Shown here piece after piece: positions 5,497 through 9,710 of a stretch of DNA of 9,710 nucleotides; the stretch's first letter is position 1, and the number at the start of each line of letters is the position of its first letter. The translations under genes were made by a program, and so were the position numbers. The notes beneath the pieces were generated by a model that saw only the letters and a list, made by a program, of their open reading frames with translations, had not been told where the DNA came from and ran no database searches. This DNA is from Methylococcaceae bacterium (GTDB taxonomy: Bacteria; Pseudomonadota; Gammaproteobacteria; Methylococcales; Methylococcaceae). Location of the stretch: positions 1-9,710 of the forward strand of contig VEPB01000475.1 of the NCBI GenBank assembly GCA_012026715.1, read 5' to 3'.

Positions 5497-7101
5497 CTAG
5501 CGAATTTCCCGGTTGCCGTTATTGACGTCGAGGGTCGGGATCGCGCAGGCATTGGGCGTTCCGCTGGCGCTGTGGGTCCAGGGACTGACCGGATTGCCCT
5601 CGCTCCACGACGTATCGGCCTGGAAGCCGTTATTGGCCAATGCCACGTAACCGGCTTGACCCCAAGGATGCAGGCTTCTGGCGTTGTTCCGGGCCAGCAC
5701 CGTGCCGGGCAACTGGGAGTAGTTGGCCAGGGCGGTGAGCGCCGCTGCCTGATTGGCCGAAACGGTGTTCTTCCACGACAGCGAGTATTCGCCAACCAGA
5801 TGGTAGTGGCCCAGGTAGACCTCCTCACCTGTGGGCAGGGCTCCGTCGATACGGATGAAGCGGTAGGGCGATCCCTGGGTGGCATTGCGCTCGGTGGTCT
5901 GGATGCTCAGCGCCCACTGGTCGCCATGGGCAACATCGGTCGCCGGCGGGTTGGGGTATCCCGTATTGGTCTTGCCTAACCAGCCATTGGTGCCGTCGTT
6001 GTAGTCGGTCAGGCAACTGTCCACCGCGCCCAGGCTGGTGGCATAGCCGATATACGGACTGGTGAGGTTGGTTCCGAGCGCGGTGGAATTGCCGCCTAGA
6101 CAGGGGCTCTGGAAAATGTTGGCCAGCATGGCGACCTGCTGGCCGGCGCCGTTTTCGCGGCGGCAGATATGGACGAATTTATCCCGCGGTGCATGCAGGT
6201 CGGCGCCCGCCAGGCCGTGATGGGTGGTGACCAACTGGAACAGGTTGTATTGCCCAACCGGCACGTTGTAGTGGTTTCCCGGCTTGGCGTTGACCCAATA
6301 ATAAGTTGACCAGTCGTTGATGGTTCCGGAGAACAGGCTGACGAGGTCGCCCTTGGTGAGGCTGGGTTGGCAAGTCTTGTCTTCGCTACCGACCAGGCAT
6401 TGGGAACCGAGTGAATCGGTCGTCAGGCTGCCGCCGGTAATCTGGGCGAACTGCAGGGCGTTGCGCAACTGCAAGGTGACAGGGATGCCGATGATGTGGC
6501 CCGCCAATACTCGAACGCCACCTGTGAAGACGGATGGGTTGATCGGTGTGAAACTGCCGACCGATGCCGGGGGAACATTCTCGCCCTTGTAGACATCCGG
6601 AGTGGTATCGGCGGTTGCCGCGGTCGGCACCACGGTCGTGGTCGGATAGGGGCAGTGGGCATCGTAGTTGAAAGTGACGCCGCCGGACGTGAAGGTGCCG
6701 GACTGAACCGTGCATGCCGAAGGGTCTGTCAAATGGGTCAGTGCCTTGTCGTTGGCCACACCGTCCAGGCCGATGAACGAAGCGCCCAGGCGCCGGCGGG
6801 ATATCCATAGCCGCTGGGTGCCACCGGTGAGTCCCGGGATTTTGCTGGCGTCGGTGTTGCAGTAGGCGGCCCAATAGTCGTTGTTGCTGATGGTGCCGTT
6901 GTTGCCGAAGTACACATGGGAACTGCCGGCAATGCACAACGCCGGCACGAAGTTGGGATCGTTGGCTTGGGAGCCGGCGATGTACAAGGTCAGTTGGGGC
7001 GCGCCGTCCGATGGGAGCAGCGCCCAGGCGCTGCCGGAGTTGCCGGCCAGCACGGCGGCAACCGCCACCAGACGTAAGGGGGTTGCAAGAGCTGTCTTCA
7101 T
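5497..7101 (-). CDS. Exported PstS-like (type II periplasmic binding fold) cysteine-rich protein
   Basis: Predicted periplasmic or secreted protein of 534 residues. Residues 1-27 are a signal peptide (LRLVAVAAVLAGNSGSAWA). Several stretches resemble phosphate-binding PstS-type proteins: QLTLYIAGSQA at 36-46; GIPVTLQLRNALQF at 205-218; LTKGDLVSLFSGTINDWS at 248-265, like the PstS stretch DIFLGKITNWND; FVHICRRENGAGQQVAML at 309-326, like the RRxxGSGT anion loop; IGYATS at 351-356; and YRFIRIDGALPTGEEVYLG at 413-431. It is much longer than PstS (about 350) and has ten cysteines (56, 81, 130, 150, 235, 244, 313, 335, 363, 519), consistent with several disulfides. The ligand is unknown and no ABC transporter genes are adjacent. 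The frame extends to 7404, but ATG at 7101 has GAGG eight bases upstream and starts the signal peptide. It is divergent from the large exoprotein gene. Confidence 0.75.
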   Translation of the reverse strand: MKTALATPLRLVAVAAVLAGNSGSAWALLPSDGAPQLTLYIAGSQANDPNFVPALCIAGSSHVYFGNNGTISNNDYWAAYCNTDASKIPGLTGGTQRLWISRRRLGASFIGLDGVANDKALTHLTDPSACTVQSGTFTSGGVTFNYDAHCPYPTTTVVPTAATADTTPDVYKGENVPPASVGSFTPINPSVFTGGVRVLAGHIIGIPVTLQLRNALQFAQITGGSLTTDSLGSQCLVGSEDKTCQPSLTKGDLVSLFSGTINDWSTYYWVNAKPGNHYNVPVGQYNLFQLVTTHHGLAGADLHAPRDKFVHICRRENGAGQQVAMLANIFQSPCLGGNSTALGTNLTSPYIGYATSLGAVDSCLTDYNDGTNGWLGKTNTGYPNPPATDVAHGDQWALSIQTTERNATQGSPYRFIRIDGALPTGEEVYLGHYHLVGEYSLSWKNTVSANQAAALTALANYSQLPGTVLARNNARSLHPWGQAGYVALANNGFQADTSWSEGNPVSPWTHSASGTPNACAIPTLDVNNGNREIR

Positions 7102-7195
7102 GAGCGATTCCTCATTGAGGTTTGGATGGGCCTGATAGGGTGTTGAGAGAGTTGCCAATTCAGGCGGAAACCGGCACTTGAGCCGCCGACCGATC

Positions 7196-7215
7196 GCGCC
7201 CAACCAGTTGGGCGC
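7196..7215 (-). repeat. Perfect 9-bp inverted repeat in the binding-protein leader
   Basis: GCGCCCAAC and GTTGGGCGC are perfect complements separated by two bases, forming a tight GC-rich hairpin. It is followed at 7214-7226 by a second stem, GCTGC with GCAGC around a 3-base loop, overlapping by two bases. Both are in the probable 5' leader of the PstS-like gene, about 95-125 bases before its start. No T run follows in either direction, so they are not ordinary terminators. Confidence 0.6.
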
Positions 7216-7348
7216 TGCCAAGCAGCCAGCTGGCGCTGGGATCGGTACCCTGGCGGGAGCGGGGCGGCCCAGAAAGATGTTTGCTGCAGTTCCGATCAGG
7301 GGTGTCTGGGTCACTGCGAACTTGTGCTCCAGCGTGACGGCCACGACG

Positions 7349-7363
7349 GGGCTTGCAAAGCCC
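7349..7363 (-). repeat. Small hairpin in the same leader
   Basis: GGGCTT and AAGCCC pair perfectly around a 3-base loop. It lies about 250 bases upstream of the PstS-like gene start and adds to the structured character of this region. No known riboswitch class was recognised. Confidence 0.4.
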
Positions 7364-7690
7364 GTTGCCGGCGGTCGGTTTGATCCAAGCTTCAAGAGTT
7401 GCATGGGTTGTTCAGTTTGGGTCGATGAGTAAAGCGCCTAAACGGCAGCCTGCGGATGGGGCCGCCTGATGTTGCGGCGCGGCACCCTGCGGTTCGCCAA
7501 CTTCCGGTGAAATCGTCTGACGTCCCGATGTCGGGGTCGCCGCAATCCCGCCCTATGTCGTTTTGCAAGCAAACGCACACGACGTTCCGCATCCCGGTCC
7601 GGATTTACCTGGCAGCGCCGACGGAATACGTTGCATCCATCGATATGTCTTGAATGATATGACGGTAAAATAGCGCATAAGGAAAGTCAA

Positions 7691-7726
7691 ATGTCCCGAT
7701 CAAAAACGGATTATTTACTTAACTAG
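7691..7726 (+). CDS. Possible 11-residue leader peptide upstream of the exoprotein gene
   Basis: ATG at 7691 has AAGGA ending seven bases upstream and opens a frame of 11 codons (MSRSKTDYLLN) closed by TAG. It is in the AT-rich part of the region, 256 bp before the exoprotein start. CGGAT at 7707-7711 could pair with ATCCG at 7733-7737 across the stop codon. The good ribosome binding site is the only reason to list it; it may be chance. Confidence 0.2.
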   Translation: MSRSKTDYLLN

Positions 7727-7982
7727 GCTTTTATCCGGCATTTTTGGGGGGCAGGTCGGCTAAAGTGTTTCTAAACCAGCAATCTACGGTGGAATAGAAC
7801 GATGGTGAGCGTTTCCCAGGGAGAGCGCCACTATCCGTCTAACTGGTGCGTATCGTTGTTGTTTGTGGAAAATATCGATATAGTCCAGACTCAGGTTCAC
7901 AACATCCTTTCCAGCCGTCTGCCGCGGAGCGGGAAGGACCGGTCGTGCCTGAATCCGGTTCGGACTGATCGAAGCGAACGCC

Positions 7983-9710
7983 ATGAAACCGAAGTCCACA
8001 AGCCAGCCGCCCGCGGCTCCTTCCATCCTCGCTCTCGCCGTGCGCAGAGCGTTGCTGGGCGGGCTTTGGCTGGGCTGTGGCAGTTCGATGGCGTTGGCGG
8101 CGGGGCATCCGGGCTTGCCCGAATCCATCAACCAAGGCCAGGAAGTGGGCCTCAAGATTCCCGATCTCACCCGACCGGCGCTGCATCGCGGAATCGATGT
8201 CGGCCATGCGTCGGGCACCTTCGGCGCGAACGGTCGTTCCCTGACCGTGGACCAGACTACCGCCAAGGCCATCCTCGACTGGAACCGCTTCGATATCGCC
8301 GCCGGCAACGCGGTCCGCTTCAATCAGCCGAGCGCCTCGGCGGTGGTCCTCAACCAAATCCATCAGTCCGATCCCAGCCGTATCTTTGGTGCACTTACCG
8401 CCAACGGCCAGGTTTATCTGATCAACCACAACGGCTTCCTGTTCGGCAAGGGCGCCCAGGTGGATACCAATACCCTGGTGGTTTCGACGCTCGCCATCAA
8501 AGACGAGAACTTCGCCAAGGGCATCACCAAGGTGGTCGACAGCGGCGCCGGCGGTTCGCGCGAGCCGGTCGCCGCCCTAACCGGGGACGGCAGCGTCTAT
8601 CGGACCGCCGCCGACGGCAGCCGGGAAAAGATCGGAATCCGCATCGAGCAGGGCGCCAGCCTGCATGGCGACGGCGGCCGGGTGTTGCTGGCAGCTCCAG
8701 CCATCGAAAATCGCGGCGAAGTCAGCGCCAATGGCGGGCAGGTCATCCTGGCGGCGGCGACCGACAAGGTTTACCTGCAGGAGGCCGATCCCAAGTCTGA
8801 TTTGCGGGGTTTGCTGGTAGAGGTCAAAACCGGCGGCAGCATCGACAATCTGGGCAAGGTGATCGCCGGGCACGGCAACAGCACTCTGGTGGGATTTGCG
8901 ATCCACCAGCAGGGCCTGGTTTCCGCCAGCACGACGGTGGCCTTGGGCGGATCGGTCCGGCTTCTGGCCCGGGAGAATGCCACCCTCAAGGCCGATGGCA
9001 ACGGCGCTTACGTCCTGACGCCGGGATCGACCCGCCGCAGCGCGGAGACCGGTGACGGACTTGGAGAGCGAGCCGCCGTGACGCTGGGGCAGGGCAGCCG
9101 CACCACGGTGAAACTGGACGGATCCGGCGGCAGTGCGGTGGATGGGCAGGATCAGCCCCACTCCCAAATCGACATCGAGGCCGGCCGCATCGTCCTGAAG
9201 TCGGGTTCCACTGTTCGCGCCAAGGGCGGTGACGTCAGCCTGATCGCCAGCGAGTCGCCGGGAGTGCCGCTCGGTGAAACCTCGGCCAGCAATGGCAGCC
9301 GCATTCTGATCGAACGCGATGCCACAGTGGACGTTTCCGGCAGCCGGCAATCGACCGTCGCCATGGAACGTAACGTCGTCGACGTTGAACTGAGGGACAA
9401 CGAACTGCGCGACGCCCCGCTGCAAAAGGACGGCGTGCTGCATGGCAAGACCATCGCCGTGGATCTCCGCAAAGGGACGCCTTTGGCGGACATCACCGGG
9501 GCCACCGCCCGAATCCGCCGTTCGGTTCAGGAGCGCAACAGCGCTGGCGGAACCATTGGACTTTCTTCGGAAGGCGACGTAGTGGTGCAGGGTGGTTCGA
9601 CCCTGAATGTCGCCGGCGGCCAAGTCCGTTACCGGGACGGTTATGTCAAAACCAGCCGGCTGTTGTCCGGTGGCCAGGTCATCGATGTGGCCGCTGCCAA
9701 TCCGGACCGC
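7983..9710 (+). CDS. Filamentous-hemagglutinin-type exoprotein (TpsA of two-partner secretion), N-terminal part
   Basis: Large surface or secreted beta-helical protein; 576 residues are visible and the frame is still open at the window end. Residues 1-39 are a long signal peptide (basic start, LLGGLWLGCGSSMALA). The TPS secretion domain, recognised by an outer-membrane TpsB pore, covers about 48-260: ILDWNRFDIAAGNAVRFNQP at 97-116, LNQIHQSDPSRIFGALTANG at 123-142, and INHNGFLFGKGAQVDTNTLV at 147-166, followed by VSTLAI. The family's NPNG is NHNG here (148-151). After it come repetitive Gly/Ser/Val strands (GGSIDNLGKVIAG, GGSVRLLA, AGRIVLKSGSTVRAKGGD) typical of a right-handed beta-helix, and VVDVELRDNELRDAPLQKDG, which I associate with very large family members. 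An in-frame TGA at 7950 limits the N-terminus, so ATG at 7983 is the start although its ribosome binding site is weak. The TpsB partner is not in the window. Confidence 0.9.
   Translation, partial: MKPKSTSQPPAAPSILALAVRRALLGGLWLGCGSSMALAAGHPGLPESINQGQEVGLKIPDLTRPALHRGIDVGHASGTFGANGRSLTVDQTTAKAILDWNRFDIAAGNAVRFNQPSASAVVLNQIHQSDPSRIFGALTANGQVYLINHNGFLFGKGAQVDTNTLVVSTLAIKDENFAKGITKVVDSGAGGSREPVAALTGDGSVYRTAADGSREKIGIRIEQGASLHGDGGRVLLAAPAIENRGEVSANGGQVILAAATDKVYLQEADPKSDLRGLLVEVKTGGSIDNLGKVIAGHGNSTLVGFAIHQQGLVSASTTVALGGSVRLLARENATLKADGNGAYVLTPGSTRRSAETGDGLGERAAVTLGQGSRTTVKLDGSGGSAVDGQDQPHSQIDIEAGRIVLKSGSTVRAKGGDVSLIASESPGVPLGETSASNGSRILIERDATVDVSGSRQSTVAMERNVVDVELRDNELRDAPLQKDGVLHGKTIAVDLRKGTPLADITGATARIRRSVQERNSAGGTIGLSSEGDVVVQGGSTLNVAGGQVRYRDGYVKTSRLLSGGQVIDVAAANPDR

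Larger units (their letters stand above)
7102..7982. other. Long divergent intergenic region, no convincing gene
   Basis: About 880 bp separate the two divergent exported-protein genes. The half next to the binding-like gene (7102-7560) is GC-rich and hairpin-rich, and fits an untranslated leader. Its open frame continuing upstream from that gene to 7404 reads as Pro/Ala-rich filler and is not favoured as coding. The stretch 7640-7800 is clearly AT-richer and probably holds the exoprotein promoter. It includes TCGATATGTC at 7640-7649, a direct repeat of GATATG(T/A)C (7642 and 7656), and a mini-ORF at 7691. ATATCGATAT at 7872-7881 is a perfect 10-bp palindrome about 100 bp before the exoprotein start. 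Confidence 0.5.

Noticed and set aside
7102..7404. N-terminal extension of the PstS-like protein by 101 codons
   Set aside because: The extension is Pro/Ala-rich without homology features, and the ATG at 7101 has a good ribosome binding site and an ideal signal peptide.
7440..7560. Possible tRNA-like T-loop sequence (GGTTCGCC)
   Set aside because: No matching acceptor, anticodon or D stems could be assembled around it.
8067..8078. Lipoprotein lipobox in the exoprotein signal peptide (WLGC, residues 29-32)
   Set aside because: Tryptophan at -3 does not fit the lipobox, and an ALA signal-peptidase I site follows shortly after.
7802..8800. 332-codon plus-strand frame starting upstream of the exoprotein
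   Set aside because: It overlaps the filamentous-hemagglutinin gene in another frame; its Arg/Gly/Pro-rich product matches nothing, while the overlapped frame has clear TPS-domain motifs.
8577..9623. 348-codon minus-strand frame opposite the exoprotein
   Set aside because: It is antisense to well-supported coding sequence and reads as composition-driven filler typical of GC-rich DNA.

Overview
The window is GC-rich, by eye around 60% G+C. It looks like a proteobacterial chromosome, most likely gammaproteobacterial. A methylotroph or methanotroph of the Methylococcales is possible given the MauG-type di-heme protein beside secreted redox proteins, but the sequence does not prove it. There is no sign of phage, insertion sequences, tRNA, rRNA or CRISPR. 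Eight protein genes are supported, two of them cut by the window edges, plus a few tiny ORFs of uncertain status.

Left part (1-2124): a molybdate uptake and sensing block. modB (permease, runs off the left edge) and modA (periplasmic molybdate-binding protein) lie on the minus strand. A single-domain ModE-type regulator is divergent on the plus strand. The 344-bp region between modA and modE carries AT-rich, ModE-like half sites, one overlapping a possible modA -10 box.

Middle part (2143-5219): four minus-strand genes, read right to left. First is a group III truncated hemoglobin with a TTG start. Its stop overlaps the start of a small exported protein whose C-terminus looks frameshifted or deleted. 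Next is an exported sulfite-oxidase-fold protein without the molybdenum-ligand cysteine. Last is an exported di-heme cytochrome c peroxidase/MauG-type protein. The last two are 84 bp apart with a strong 10-bp hairpin between them and look like a periplasmic redox pair. The di-heme gene converges on modE with only 18 bp between stop codons.

Right part (5497-9710): a 534-residue exported, cysteine-rich protein on the minus strand resembles PstS-type periplasmic binding proteins and has a long, hairpin-rich 5' leader. Divergent from it, across about 880 bp without a convincing gene, is the N-terminal 576 residues of a large filamentous-hemagglutinin-type exoprotein (two-partner secretion) that runs off the right edge.

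How the parts may fit: most products carry export signals, so the locus may be a cell-envelope module. The decamer CGATATATCA occurs both in the modA/modE control region and upstream of the sulfite-oxidase-fold gene, and related TCGATAT boxes occur upstream of the exoprotein. This suggests, but does not prove, that ModE or molybdate status controls the redox genes too.
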